Shown here piece by piece: positions 17,330 through 27,223 of a stretch of 64,000 bases of DNA (its first letter is position 1; each line of letters starts with the position of its first letter). Origin of the DNA: JBBDJB01 sp040880125 (GTDB lineage Bacteria > Planctomycetota > Planctomycetia > Pirellulales > JBBDJB01); the NCBI GenBank assembly GCA_040880125.1, contig JBBDJB010000056.1, positions 1 through 64,000 of the forward strand, in the 5' to 3' direction. The notes below the pieces were generated by a model, which was given only the letters and a program-made list of their open reading frames with translations, did not search any database and was not told the DNA's origin. The translations under genes were made by a program, and so were the position numbers.

Positions 17330-20300
17330 ATGAGATCGTTGACACGACTTTTTCGCCGTCGCGGTGCAAGCAAACAAGGTTCGGCAGTCCGGCGGGGGGC
17401 GCACCCGATGTGCGAGCGCCTGGAGTCGCGCGCCATGCTGGCGGCCGACGTGCCGTTCCACAACGTCGCCATGCCGACCGACGTCAATATGGACGGCTAC
17501 GTCACGCCAAGCGACGCTCTGCTCGTGATCAATGCCCTGAACGCGCGGGGCGACAATGCCGATCTGACCGCCGGCCTCGCCGACACAGGCAGCGGTCCGC
17601 TGGCCGCCAGCTTGACCTCCGACACGATGGTCGACGTCGACGGCAACAATCTGCTCACGCCGCGAGATGTCCTGCTGGTGTTCGCCGACCTGCACGGCGA
17701 GACGGAAATGCAGTTCCGGATGGAGACGACTAACGTCGCTGGCGAACCGATCACAAGCGCTCGCGTCGGCGAGACCTTCCAACTTCGGGTGTACGTGCAG
17801 GATATTCGGGACGAGCCCCACGGCGTGTTCGCTGCGTTCCTCGACGTAACCTACGACAGCGCTCTGGCCACGGCGGACGACGCCACGCTCACCCACGGGC
17901 CTAGCTATCCCAACTTCCAGTTAGGCGATGCCACCACGCCGGGCATCATCGACGAGGTCGGCGCTACGGCAGGCTCCACGGAACTCGGTGGCGATGAATT
18001 CTTGCTCTTCCAGATCGACGTCACGGCCGATGCCGAAGGTACGTTGACCTTCACGGGCGATCCGGCCGACGTGCTGCCTACGCACGAAATCCTGTTTTTC
18101 GATCAACCCAGTGACGAAGTTCCGCCCGATCACGTCGACTACGGCACGGCGACGATTCAAATCACGGTACTCGCAGCAAATGACACCTTCACCGTTGCGG
18201 AAGACTCGGGCGAGACGATGCTCGACGTGCTGGCCAACGACGGTGAAGACGAGGAGATGCTCACCATCACGGCCGTCGGCACGCCCAGCCAAGGCGGCAC
18301 CGTCACGATTGCCACCGATGGTCAGTCGCTGCTGTACACGCCGGAGCCGGACTTCTTCGGGCTGGAGACGTTCACGTACACCGTAGAATCGGACGAAGGC
18401 GAAATCGGCCAGGCAACGGTAACCCTGGCCGTCACGCCGACCAACGACCTGCCGACCGCGGTGGATGACACCTTCACCGTTGACGAAGACAGCACCGATG
18501 AAGTTCTCGACGTGCTGGATAACGACAGCATCGCCCCAGACGTGGCCGAAGAGCTGATGATCGTCTCGGTCGGTACGCCAAGTCAGGGCGGCACCGTCAC
18601 GATCGCCAGCGACGGGCAGACGCTCCTATATACACCCGGGACCAACTTCTTCGGCACGGAGACCTTCACCTATACGATCAACGACGAGACTGAAGGCAGC
18701 AACGACACGGCGACCGTCTCCGTCACGGTCGCGCCGACCAATGATCCCCCGACCGCGGTCGATGACACGTTCGACGTCGCTGAAGACAGTGTCGATGCGG
18801 TCCTCGAAGTGCTGGACAACGACACGAACGACCCTGACGCGACTGGAACGGTCACGATCGTCTCTGTCGGCACGCCCGACCAGGGAGGAACGGTCACGAT
18901 CGCCGGCGACGGTGAGACGCTGCTTTACACGCCCGCGGCGAATTTCAACGGCACCGAAACCTTCACGTACACGATCGAGGACGGCACCGAAGGCAGCAAC
19001 GACACGGCGACCGTGTCGATCACGGTCACGCCGCTGAACGATCTGCCCACTGCGGAGGACGATGAGTTCGCCGTTCTCGTTAATTCGGCAGAATTTGCGC
19101 TGGACGTGCTGACCAACGATTCCGACGCGCCGGACTCGGGCGAGGTGCTCACCGTCATCGAGGTCGGCACGCCCAGCCAGGGCGGCACCGTGACGATCGC
19201 CGAAGGAGGTCTGGGGCTGATTTACACGCCCGACACCGACTTCGTTGGCACCGAAACCTTTACGTATACCATCAACGACGGCACCACCGATAGCAACGCC
19301 ACCGCCACGGTGACGATCACGGTCGGGGAAATCCAAGACGATGAATTTACAGTCGACGAGGATGCCGACGAAACGAGCCTGGACGTCCTGGCGAACGACG
19401 GTGTCGACGAGTCGGCTATGATTACGGCCGTGGGAACGCCCGACCAGGGCGGCACAGTGACGGTCTCCCCGGACGGACAAGCCGTTCTGTATACGCCGGC
19501 AGACGACTTCTTCGGCACCGAAACGTTCACCTACACCGTTGAAATAAACGGCGGCGAAACGGCTGAAGCAACCGTCACGGTTACCGTCACACCGGTCAAC
19601 GATCTGCCGACGGCGGTGGACGATACCTTCACCGAAGGCGTTGACGAAGATAGCTCCGACAACGTGCTGGACGTCCTGGCCAACGATACCTTCGAACCGG
19701 ACGAGGGTGAGACGCTTACGATCGTCGAGGTCGGCACGCCCGACCAAGGAGGCACCGTCACCATCGCCGGCGACGGGCAGACGCTCCTCTACACGCCTGC
19801 GGATGACTTCAACGGCACCGAGACCTTCACCTACACGATCAACGACGGCACGACCGGTAGCGACTCGACCGCGACCGTCACCGTGACCGTCGGTGCGCTG
19901 AATGATCCGCCGACCGCCGAGGACGACACTTTCAGTACCCCGTTCAACTCGATGGACGTCGCCCTGGACGTGTTGGCCAACGACTCGGACGCGCCAGACA
20001 CCGGCGAGACGCTCACAATCATCGAGGTCGGCACGCCAAGTCAGGGCGGCACTGTCACGATCGCCGAAGGCGGCCAGGGGCTCATCTACACGCCTGAGAC
20101 CGACTTCACCGGGACGGAGACCTTCACGTATACCATTAACGACGGCACGCCCGACAGCGACGCGACCGCGACCGTTACGATCACCGTCAATCCTCCCAAC
20201 AGTCCGCCGACGGCGAACAGCGATGTATTTTCCGATTCCGTCGACGAGGACGATGTCGAGGTCGATCTGGACGTGCTCGCCAATGACACCATTGCCCCCG

Positions 20301-22951
20301 ACACGGGCGAGACGCTCACCGTGACCGCGGTAGGCACACCGGACAACGGCGGCACGGTCACCATCGCCCCGGATGGAATGAGTGTGCTCTACACGCCGGC
20401 CGCCAACTTCTTCGGATTTGGGCACTTCACCTACACGATCAGCGACGGCAACGGCGGAATGGATACAGCCAATGTCACAGTCTTTGTGTCGCAAGTGAAC
20501 GACCCGCCCACGGCAAACGACGATGCGTTTGATGACATCGACGAAGACAGCAGCGGCAACACGCTCGACGTGCTGGACAACGACTCACTTGCGCCGGATC
20601 CAAACGGTACGCTAACGATCGTCAGCGTCGGCGAGACCAGCAATGGCGGTTCCGTCACCATCGCCGGCGACGGACAGAGCCTGCTCTACACGCCGGCGGC
20701 CAACTTCTTCGGCACCGAGACGTTCACTTACACGATCAACGACGGCAACGAGGGCAGCAACGACACGGCCACGGTGACCGTCACGGTCGACAACGTCAAC
20801 GACGACCCGACCGCCAATGACGATTCGTTCGGGCTGGAGCCAGACGCCGGCGAAACGGTGGTGAATGTCCTGCAGAACGACACCTCGGATCCCGATTCCG
20901 CCGAGACGCTCACCATCACGGAGATCACGCAGGGCAATCAGGGCGGCACAGTGGCCATCGAAGTAGGTGGCGACAACATCCTCTATACGCCGGCCGCAGG
21001 TTTCACCGGATCGGAAACCTTCACCTATACGATCAGCGACGGCAACGGTGGCACCGACACAGCCACCGTTACGATGACCATCACGTCCGAGCCGCTTCCG
21101 CAGGCGGAGGATGATGCGGCTACGGTCGACGAGGACAGCCTCGATACCGTCATCGATGTGCTGGCCAACGACTTGATCAATCCCAGCGGCGAAGTGGTCG
21201 TCACCTCGCTCGGTACGCCCAGCCAGGGCGGCACCGTCGTCGTCGCTTCGGACAACACGATATTGTACACGCCGGCCGCTAATTTCCACGGCACTGAAAC
21301 ATTTACTTATACGATCAACGATGGCGTCGGCGAGCCTGCCACGGCCACTGCCACCATCACTGTCACCTCAGTGAACGATCCGCCGGTCGCCACCGACGAC
21401 ACGTTCGGGGACGACGACGACATCCTGGAGGACACCAGCGGCCACGTCCTGGACGTGCTCGATAACGACACCTTCGCGCCGGACACCGGCGAGACGCTGG
21501 AGATCACCGCCGTCGGCACTCCGAGTCAGGGCGGAACGGTCACGATCGAAGACGATACGTTGGTCTACACTCCCGCGGCCAACTTCGCCGGCACCGAGAC
21601 GTTCACTTACACGATCAGCGACGGCAACGGCGGCACCGACACCGCCACCGTCACCGTCGAAGTAACGGCGGTGAACGACCCACCCAACGCCGTCAACGAT
21701 ACCTTCAACAACATCCAAGAAGACAGCACGAACAATACGCTGAATGTGCTGGTCAATGACACGGCCGACCCCGATACTGGCGAGACGCTGACGATCACCT
21801 CCGTCGGTATGCCCAGCCAGAGTGGCACGGTCACCATCGCCAGCGGCGGCGGCAGCCTGACTTATACGCCCGGTGCTAACTTCACCGGTACCGAGACATT
21901 CACCTACACCATCTCCGACGGACACGGCGGCACCGATACGGCCACCGTCACGGTCAACGTGCAGTCGGTGAACGATCCGCCCACCGCGACCGACGACACG
22001 TTCGCCGTGAACGCCAACGACGGGACGCAGACGTTCAATGTGCTGTCGAACGACAGCTTCGCGCCGGACACCGGCGAAACGCTGACGATCCTGTCCGTCG
22101 GCACACCCAGCCAAGGCGGCATGGTTACCATCGCCAGCGGCGGCGGCAGCCTGAGCTACACGCCGGCGTCCGGCTTCACCGGCACGGAGACCTTCACCTA
22201 TACGATCTCCGACGGCAACGGCGGCACCGACATGGCGACGGTGACCGTGACGGTGACGGACTTCGAGCCCAGCTCGATCTCTGGCTTCGTCTTCGTCGAC
22301 CGCAACAACGATGGCGTTCGTCAATCCGACGAAATGCCGCTGGGCGGCGTGACCGTCCGCCTGCAGGGCACCGGCGGCGTGTCCAGCGTGAATGTCACCC
22401 AGGTGACCGCCGCGGACGGCTCCTATTCGTTCGGGGATCTCGCCCCCGGCACCTATACGGTGACCGAGACCCAGCCGGCCTTCATGATGGACGGGATCGA
22501 CTCGATCAACGTTACTGGCGGCACCGTCGATGCCAACGATCGCTTCCGAATCGTCCTGGCGGACGATACCGACGCGGCGAATCTCAACTTCGGCGAACGC
22601 GGCCTGGACACGTCGCTGTTGGACCTGCGGCAACTGCTGGCGCCGCCGTCCCACGATAACGGCGTCTACCTGGTGACGAACGTCTCCACCGGAGCCTCGT
22701 GGTTCGCGCTGCGGGACGGCTGGGACAACGTCGTGTCGGTCGAAGGGACGCTCTCCAGCAATCAGCAGTCACTCAACCTGGAGATCGTCAACGACGACGA
22801 CGAAGTCGCCGAGGGCGATATCAGCCTGAGCGATGGCGATCACATCCGCCTGCTGGGACAGCAGGGCAACTTCCGCATGTATCAACTGATCGGCGACATT
22901 GATGATTACCTTGACGCCATCGACGCGGCGTTCGAGGAGGAGGACGGCTAA
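17330..22951 (+). CDS. Giant extracellular dockerin / cadherin-like tandem-repeat protein with SdrD-B domain
   Basis: A 1873-residue secreted protein. ATG 17330 is preceded by AGGTGGA at 17314-17320. The N-terminus is Arg-rich with CERLESRAMLAAD, the LEPR-type motif of planctomycete exported proteins. Then come a dockerin-like pair of calcium loops (DVNMDGYVTPSDALLVINAL and DVDGNNLLTPRDVLLVFADL, about 47-125), a cohesin-like beta domain (about 128-280), and 14 tandem Ig/cadherin-like repeats of 80-100 residues (about 284-1643). Each repeat carries DVLANDxxxPD, a GTPSQGGTVTI-like strand and GTETFTYTI. An SdrD-B/CNA-B-like domain (ISGFVFVDRNNDGVRQSDE, about 1645-1757) and a short acidic tail follow. 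No PEP-CTERM or LPXTG anchor is visible. Likely an adhesin or matrix protein; the partner is unknown. Confidence 0.85.
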   Translation: MRSLTRLFRRRGASKQGSAVRRGAHPMCERLESRAMLAADVPFHNVAMPTDVNMDGYVTPSDALLVINALNARGDNADLTAGLADTGSGPLAASLTSDTMVDVDGNNLLTPRDVLLVFADLHGETEMQFRMETTNVAGEPITSARVGETFQLRVYVQDIRDEPHGVFAAFLDVTYDSALATADDATLTHGPSYPNFQLGDATTPGIIDEVGATAGSTELGGDEFLLFQIDVTADAEGTLTFTGDPADVLPTHEILFFDQPSDEVPPDHVDYGTATIQITVLAANDTFTVAEDSGETMLDVLANDGEDEEMLTITAVGTPSQGGTVTIATDGQSLLYTPEPDFFGLETFTYTVESDEGEIGQATVTLAVTPTNDLPTAVDDTFTVDEDSTDEVLDVLDNDSIAPDVAEELMIVSVGTPSQGGTVTIASDGQTLLYTPGTNFFGTETFTYTINDETEGSNDTATVSVTVAPTNDPPTAVDDTFDVAEDSVDAVLEVLDNDTNDPDATGTVTIVSVGTPDQGGTVTIAGDGETLLYTPAANFNGTETFTYTIEDGTEGSNDTATVSITVTPLNDLPTAEDDEFAVLVNSAEFALDVLTNDSDAPDSGEVLTVIEVGTPSQGGTVTIAEGGLGLIYTPDTDFVGTETFTYTINDGTTDSNATATVTITVGEIQDDEFTVDEDADETSLDVLANDGVDESAMITAVGTPDQGGTVTVSPDGQAVLYTPADDFFGTETFTYTVEINGGETAEATVTVTVTPVNDLPTAVDDTFTEGVDEDSSDNVLDVLANDTFEPDEGETLTIVEVGTPDQGGTVTIAGDGQTLLYTPADDFNGTETFTYTINDGTTGSDSTATVTVTVGALNDPPTAEDDTFSTPFNSMDVALDVLANDSDAPDTGETLTIIEVGTPSQGGTVTIAEGGQGLIYTPETDFTGTETFTYTINDGTPDSDATATVTITVNPPNSPPTANSDVFSDSVDEDDVEVDLDVLANDTIAPDTGETLTVTAVGTPDNGGTVTIAPDGMSVLYTPAANFFGFGHFTYTISDGNGGMDTANVTVFVSQVNDPPTANDDAFDDIDEDSSGNTLDVLDNDSLAPDPNGTLTIVSVGETSNGGSVTIAGDGQSLLYTPAANFFGTETFTYTINDGNEGSNDTATVTVTVDNVNDDPTANDDSFGLEPDAGETVVNVLQNDTSDPDSAETLTITEITQGNQGGTVAIEVGGDNILYTPAAGFTGSETFTYTISDGNGGTDTATVTMTITSEPLPQAEDDAATVDEDSLDTVIDVLANDLINPSGEVVVTSLGTPSQGGTVVVASDNTILYTPAANFHGTETFTYTINDGVGEPATATATITVTSVNDPPVATDDTFGDDDDILEDTSGHVLDVLDNDTFAPDTGETLEITAVGTPSQGGTVTIEDDTLVYTPAANFAGTETFTYTISDGNGGTDTATVTVEVTAVNDPPNAVNDTFNNIQEDSTNNTLNVLVNDTADPDTGETLTITSVGMPSQSGTVTIASGGGSLTYTPGANFTGTETFTYTISDGHGGTDTATVTVNVQSVNDPPTATDDTFAVNANDGTQTFNVLSNDSFAPDTGETLTILSVGTPSQGGMVTIASGGGSLSYTPASGFTGTETFTYTISDGNGGTDMATVTVTVTDFEPSSISGFVFVDRNNDGVRQSDEMPLGGVTVRLQGTGGVSSVNVTQVTAADGSYSFGDLAPGTYTVTETQPAFMMDGIDSINVTGGTVDANDRFRIVLADDTDAANLNFGERGLDTSLLDLRQLLAPPSHDNGVYLVTNVSTGASWFALRDGWDNVVSVEGTLSSNQQSLNLEIVNDDDEVAEGDISLSDGDHIRLLGQQGNFRMYQLIGDIDDYLDAIDAAFEEEDG
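18175..22260 (+). repeat. 14 tandem protein-coding repeats inside the giant adhesin gene
   Basis: Reading the protein, repeats start at residues of the type DDTFTVDEDS..., and I count 14 units of about 240-300 nt. Several share long runs of similar DNA, for example the segments coding GTPSQGGTVTI and NFxGTETFTYTI. Two units (numbers 1 and 5) lack part of the PD loop and are shorter. The repetition also opens long false frames on the opposite strand. Copy number may vary among strains or be misassembled from short reads. Confidence 0.85.
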
Positions 22952-23019
22952 CAGCCTGCGAAGCCCCCCGGCGTCGATCAAAAAGCACTCGCCACGACCG
23001 CAAACCGATGGCCATACCC

Positions 23020-23025
23020 TATAAT
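23020..23025 (+). promoter_or_regulatory. candidate -10 box for trpF
   Basis: A perfect TATAAT flanked by the inverted repeat ACCC / GGGT, 44 nt upstream of the trpF ATG. The -35 region at 17-nt spacing (ACCGCA) is poor, so the site is uncertain. Confidence 0.35.
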
Positions 23026-23068
23026 GGGTTAATCGATAAAAGGACTATCCAACAGCGGCCCGGGCGCG

Positions 23069-23734
23069 ATGTTCACCATCAAGATTTGCGGAGTCACCAG
23101 CGTAGCGGATGCGATCGGCGCGGCCGAAGCCGGCGCCGATGCGGTCGGGCTGAACTTCTACCCGGGCAGCGTACGATTCGTCGACACGGAGCAGGCTCGC
23201 CAGATTGTGGGCGCCCTGCCGGACTCCGTCGCCAAGGTGGGCGTGTTCGTCGACGCCCCAGTGGAGCAGATTCTCGCGACCGTGCGGCAGGTGGCACTCG
23301 ACTGGGTGCAACTCCACGGTGATGAGCCGGCCGAGTCGCTGGCTCACCTTGGGGAGGTCAAGCTGATCAAGGCGTTCCGGCTGGCCGCCGCGGATATCGC
23401 TCCGATCGTCCGATATCTCGCGGACTGCCGGCGCGATTCACGGCTTCCCGACGCGGTGCTGGTCGACGCCTACCGTCCGGGCCAGTACGGCGGGACCGGA
23501 CAGCGTGCCCCGTGGGAAGCTCTTGCGCCGCCGCGCGACGGGCTGAGCGATCTGCCACTGATTCTGGCCGGTGGCCTCACGCCGGAGAACATCCAGCAGG
23601 CGATTGGCCAGGTTTCTCCCGCCGCCGTCGACACGGCCAGCGGTGTCGAACAAAGCCCCGGGCAAAAGTCGCCCCAGCGGATGCGCGAATTCGTGCGCAA
23701 TGCTCGGGATGCGATCGCCGCAACGCCGCACTGA
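23069..23734 (+). CDS. trpF: Phosphoribosylanthranilate isomerase
   Basis: A 221-residue (beta/alpha)8 enzyme of tryptophan synthesis that converts N-(5-phosphoribosyl)anthranilate to CdRP (1-(o-carboxyphenylamino)-1-deoxyribulose 5-phosphate). Family signatures are complete: MFTIKICGVTS with the catalytic Cys at residue 7, GADAVGLNFYPGSVR, VQLHGDE, the catalytic Asp in VLVDAY, GGTG, LAGGLTPENI and AAVDTASGVE near the C-terminus. Length is typical. No other trp gene is in the window, so it is outside a trp operon. The next gene starts 45 bp downstream on the same strand and is not part of tryptophan synthesis, so the pair may be co-transcribed without a shared pathway. Confidence 0.95.
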   Translation: MFTIKICGVTSVADAIGAAEAGADAVGLNFYPGSVRFVDTEQARQIVGALPDSVAKVGVFVDAPVEQILATVRQVALDWVQLHGDEPAESLAHLGEVKLIKAFRLAAADIAPIVRYLADCRRDSRLPDAVLVDAYRPGQYGGTGQRAPWEALAPPRDGLSDLPLILAGGLTPENIQQAIGQVSPAAVDTASGVEQSPGQKSPQRMREFVRNARDAIAATPH

Positions 23735-23778
23735 CCCACGTCTCCAGGCCGCTCCCTCGGCCAATCGAAAGGACGCCC

Positions 23779-25473
23779 ATGCCGCAGCCGCCCACACCCG
23801 AGTCCGAGATCGACCGTGACCTGGCGCGGCTTGCGGCTACGCGAGACCACTGGAACGCCGGCGGCGGATTTACGCTCCAGCAGCGCAGCGAACTGGTCCA
23901 GGCGTGCCTCGACGGCTTGGCCGCCAACGCGAGTGGTTGGATTGAAGCCGCCTGTCAGGCCAAGGCCGTCGTTCCACATGGTCCTGCCGGCGCCGAAGAG
24001 ATCACCGCCGGTCCGATGGCGACGATCCGTTTTCTCCGGCTGCTGCAGCTCACGTTCGTGGAATGCCAGCGAGCCGGTGCCACATGGGACGAGCCGTTAA
24101 AAACAGGCCCGGTTGGCCACACGATTGCGACCGTCTTTCCAACCCGGGCCGGTTTGTACGACGAACTGCTGTTTCGCGGCTTTCGCTGCCATGCTTGGCT
24201 CCAGCGGCAGGCCCCGCATCCGGGCCCGCTTTCGAAGCGATTCTCGCCGGAACGCATCGCCGAGCAAGAGTCCGCCGTCTGCCTGGTGCTGGGGGCGGGT
24301 AACGTCTCAAGCATCGCCCCGACTGACGTGTTCACCAAGCTCTTTCTGCACGGCCGTGCGGTTGTGCTGAAATTGAACCCGGTGAACGATCATCTCGGCC
24401 CCATCTTCGAGCGGGCCTTCGCGCCGCTGGTGGCCGAAGGGGCCTTGCAGATCGTCTACGGCGGCGCAGATGTCGGAGGCTACCTGATCGAACACCGCGA
24501 CGTGGACGAAGTACACATCACTGGTTCGCTCGCCGCGCACGACGCGATCGTGTGGGGCCCGTCGCCCGAAGAGCGGGCCGAGCGCAAGCAAAAGGACGAG
24601 CCGCGGCTGGACAAGCCAATCACCAGTGAGTTGGGCAACGTCACGCCTTGGATCGTCGTGCCCGGCCGCTACTCGGCCAAGCAGCTTGATTTCCAGGCCC
24701 AGAACATCGTGGCCTCGATCGTAAATAACGCCTCGTTCAACTGCGTTGCCACAAAAATGATCATCACGCACCGGCAGTGGCCGCAGCGTGAGGAGTTTTT
24801 CGGCCGGATCGAAGACCTGTTGCGCGTCGTTCGGCCGCGCGCGGCCTACTATCCCGGTGCGCGGGAGCGGTTCGAGCGATTTGCCCAGCGGACGGCTCCC
24901 GCCGACTCCGATGCGCTCCCCTGGACGCTGCTGCGAGATGCCGACCCGCAGCGCGATCCGCACCTGTTCCGCGAGGAGTCGTTCGTCTGCGTCACCGCGG
25001 AGACGGCGCTGGACGCGCCCGACGCGGAGACATTTGTCGACCGCGTGGCCGACTTCGCCAACGATCAGTTGTGGGGTACGCTCGGCGCGAGCATCACCGT
25101 GCCGCACGACTTCCGCCAGAAGGCTGGTGGCGAAGCGCGGCTATGGCGGTGCGTCGACCGCTTGCGGTACGGCACGGTAGCGATCAACCAGTGGTCGGGC
25201 CTGGCGTTTGCGATGATGGGCAGCCCCTGGGGCGGTTATCCCGGTGCCACGCTGGCCGATCCGCAAAGCGGCATCGGCTGGGTGCACAACGTCCGCATGC
25301 TGCCGGACGTGGAGAAATCCGTTTTCGAAGGCCCGCTGATGGTCTTCCCGAAGCCGCTATGGTTTCCGACGCACGGCCGCGCTGCTCCGCTGGCCCGGGG
25401 CGTGCTGGCGCTGTACGAGTCGCCCTCGCTGTTCGGCCTTCCTCGTGTGCTGCTGCCGGCGATGCTGGGGTGA
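23779..25473 (+). CDS. Aldehyde dehydrogenase superfamily protein, divergent (564 aa)
   Basis: Start at ATG 23779 (MPQPPTPESEIDRD), just after trpF, with AAAGGA at 23768-23773 as ribosome site. The frame stays open upstream but overlaps trpF. ALDH-fold signs: the cofactor-binding strand VCLVLGAGNVSSIAPTDVF followed by VVLKLNPVNDHLGP, VDEVHITGS, the general-base region TSELGNVTPWIV (Glu near residue 285, in place of the usual LELGGKSP), and the nucleophile in NNASFNCVAT (C322). The 564-residue length, the long inserts and the sequence VVLKLNPVN instead of VVVKPS set it apart from ordinary ALDHs and recall acyl-CoA reductase or coenzyme A-acylating types. Substrate unknown. It converges on the next gene with a 27-bp gap. 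Confidence 0.8.
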   Translation: MPQPPTPESEIDRDLARLAATRDHWNAGGGFTLQQRSELVQACLDGLAANASGWIEAACQAKAVVPHGPAGAEEITAGPMATIRFLRLLQLTFVECQRAGATWDEPLKTGPVGHTIATVFPTRAGLYDELLFRGFRCHAWLQRQAPHPGPLSKRFSPERIAEQESAVCLVLGAGNVSSIAPTDVFTKLFLHGRAVVLKLNPVNDHLGPIFERAFAPLVAEGALQIVYGGADVGGYLIEHRDVDEVHITGSLAAHDAIVWGPSPEERAERKQKDEPRLDKPITSELGNVTPWIVVPGRYSAKQLDFQAQNIVASIVNNASFNCVATKMIITHRQWPQREEFFGRIEDLLRVVRPRAAYYPGARERFERFAQRTAPADSDALPWTLLRDADPQRDPHLFREESFVCVTAETALDAPDAETFVDRVADFANDQLWGTLGASITVPHDFRQKAGGEARLWRCVDRLRYGTVAINQWSGLAFAMMGSPWGGYPGATLADPQSGIGWVHNVRMLPDVEKSVFEGPLMVFPKPLWFPTHGRAAPLARGVLALYESPSLFGLPRVLLPAMLG

Positions 25474-25500
25474 GGAATCGCGTCGGCCGGCGGGGTCCTG

Positions 25501-26943
25501 CTATTCTTCTCCTTGCCCGATGCACCACAGCGACTCGTAAGTCCGCAGGAAGAGTTGACCGTCGGAGATCGCCAGCGATGCGCAGGTCGTCTCCTCTTCA
25601 GTCGGGTTGGTGTGCAGGAGTTCAAATTCTGGCGAGGCCCGAATCACGAACGTTTCGCTGGAGTGATTCGTGACCAAGATCTTGTCGCCGACCAGCACCA
25701 GCGACGACCACGCCCCGCCGCTGCGGCCTTGGCCTCGCAGGCGCTTTTCCCAACGCTTCTCGCCGGTGTCCAGATCAAGGCAGATCGCAATGCCATTCTC
25801 GGCCATCAGGAAAAGTGAATCCGCGGCGATGACGCCAGAACCGATGCAGTCCTTTGGCAGGTTCGCTTGCCAAAGCCGGTGTGTGCCGGTGACGTCGCCG
25901 CTGCCGCCCAACCGCACGGCGAGCAGTTGCGTCCCCGAGGGGATCGCGTGACCAGTGGCCACGAGGATCCCGTCACCGACGGCGGGCGAAGTGAATACCT
26001 GCGGCGGCAACCCGCTGCACGTCCAAAGTTCGCGCCCGGTGGCCGGTTCGTAACCAGTCACGTGGCCGCCGTGCACAACGACAAGCTCTTCCCGATCGCC
26101 CGCTTGTACCACAACCGGCGTGCTCCACGAGCCGTTGAAGCCTCCGGCGCCGCTGGTGTCGGCCGTGTTTGCCGCGCGTTCGAAGGCAAACGAGCCGTCC
26201 GGATTCCGGCCGGCATCGGCGGGGCCGCCGCCTCCGAGACGTGAAGCGAAAGACCCAAGCAACTGCCCGAATCCCCTGCCCGCTGCTTGGGGCGACGCCT
26301 TCCAAACCACCTCGCCGGTGTCGACTCGGCAGGCGACCAGCGCGGACTTGGTACCGGGACCGAAGTTAAGAAAGCACAAGCCGCCGTGGATGATCGGCGA
26401 TGAACCGCTGCCGTGCCACGAGTCGACATCGCCAAAGTCGCGCCGCCACAGCTCGTTCCCATCGAAATCGAAAGCGAACAATCCTGCCGACCCGAAAGAA
26501 GCGATGACGTGCTTGCCGTCGGTCGCCGGTGAAGCGGAGCCGTGCGGATTCTGTGCGTTGGTCGGATCGGCTTTGTCATAGACCACCCCGGACTGCCAAA
26601 GCAGTTCTCCGTCCGAGCGGCGAAAGCACATCAGCGTGCGGCGCTTTTCTGAATCGATCGCCTGGGTCACGAACACGCGATCGCCCCACACGGCCGGCGT
26701 GGCGTTGCCCCGATCCGGTAGCGGCACGCGCCAGGCGACGTTTTCTTTTGCGTTCCACGTCAGCGGAATCGATGCGTCGTTGGAAACGCCAGTGCCCTGT
26801 GGTCCGCGAAAAGACGGCCACTCGTCGGCGTGTGCGGACGCTGTCGCTAAAAGTAGCGTGAGCAGCCCGCTTCCCAGCAGTTCCACGTGGTGAGCGATGT
26901 ACAAACGCGCGCGTGCGAAACCCGGCCGGTGATCGGGAGCCAT
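25501..26943 (-). CDS. Secreted PQQ-type beta-propeller protein (BamB-like repeats)
   Basis: A 480-residue protein. ATG at 26943 (MAPDHRPGFARAR) follows AGGA; the frame continues upstream but only the ATG gives a signal peptide (LLGSGLLTLLLATASAHADE). The mature protein begins WPSFRGPQGTGVS, the typical opening of planctomycete outer-membrane PQQ-like propellers. Blades are visible as repeated motifs: AVWGDRVFVTQAIDSEKRRTL, FDFDGNELWRRDFGD, VDTGEVVWKAS, ATGRELWTCSG, LDTGEKRWEKRL. No residues prove that a quinone is bound, so enzyme activity is not claimed. It is monocistronic with its own good promoter at 27010-27038. The family name BamB-like is loose; it need not assemble outer-membrane proteins. 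Confidence 0.85.
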   Translation of the reverse strand: MAPDHRPGFARARLYIAHHVELLGSGLLTLLLATASAHADEWPSFRGPQGTGVSNDASIPLTWNAKENVAWRVPLPDRGNATPAVWGDRVFVTQAIDSEKRRTLMCFRRSDGELLWQSGVVYDKADPTNAQNPHGSASPATDGKHVIASFGSAGLFAFDFDGNELWRRDFGDVDSWHGSGSSPIIHGGLCFLNFGPGTKSALVACRVDTGEVVWKASPQAAGRGFGQLLGSFASRLGGGGPADAGRNPDGSFAFERAANTADTSGAGGFNGSWSTPVVVQAGDREELVVVHGGHVTGYEPATGRELWTCSGLPPQVFTSPAVGDGILVATGHAIPSGTQLLAVRLGGSGDVTGTHRLWQANLPKDCIGSGVIAADSLFLMAENGIAICLDLDTGEKRWEKRLRGQGRSGGAWSSLVLVGDKILVTNHSSETFVIRASPEFELLHTNPTEEETTCASLAISDGQLFLRTYESLWCIGQGEE

Positions 26944-27009
26944 GAGGTGGTCCTTTTTGTTTGCGTGGACACGCAATCGACGAGCAGAGTAGAACGCGTA
27001 ACCACTGCG

Positions 27010-27038
27010 GTTATAATGTGGCACACGACCACCGGCAA
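27010..27038 (-). promoter_or_regulatory. sigma-70-like promoter of the beta-propeller gene
   Basis: Minus strand: -35 TTGCCG (27038-27033), 17-nt spacer, -10 TATAAC (27015-27010). Predicted start near 27003 gives a 60-nt leader before the ATG at 26943. Both boxes match 5 of 6 or 4 of 6 of consensus. Confidence 0.5.
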
Positions 27039-27223
27039 ATATATTGCCCAGTCGGTCGTCCGGCGAATTGCTACGCGGCGGATGCGCATTAGTCTCGCCC
27101 GCCAGTTGACATGCCTCCACCGGTCCACGGCCGCTCCTTGCCCCTTCGCGCCTTGTGCCGTACGGTACTACCTGGAACACAGCAGTATCCCCTCATGGAA
27201 CGCAAACACGAGGAGCCGACGCG

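Noticed and set aside
18626..20494. 622-codon frame antisense to the giant repeat gene
   Set aside because: It repeats because the sense gene repeats; rich in Arg, Val and Gly as expected of a shadow of codon-biased DNA, with no domain.
18175..22260. CRISPR-like periodic repeats
   Set aside because: Period is about 240-300 nt, in frame, diverged and protein-coding; no short identical repeats with unique spacers. No CRISPR array seen elsewhere.
27010..27020. TATAAT on the plus strand as a promoter for the SDR gene
   Set aside because: The plus-strand -35 is poor and the gene is 200 nt away; the same bases form a much better promoter on the minus strand.
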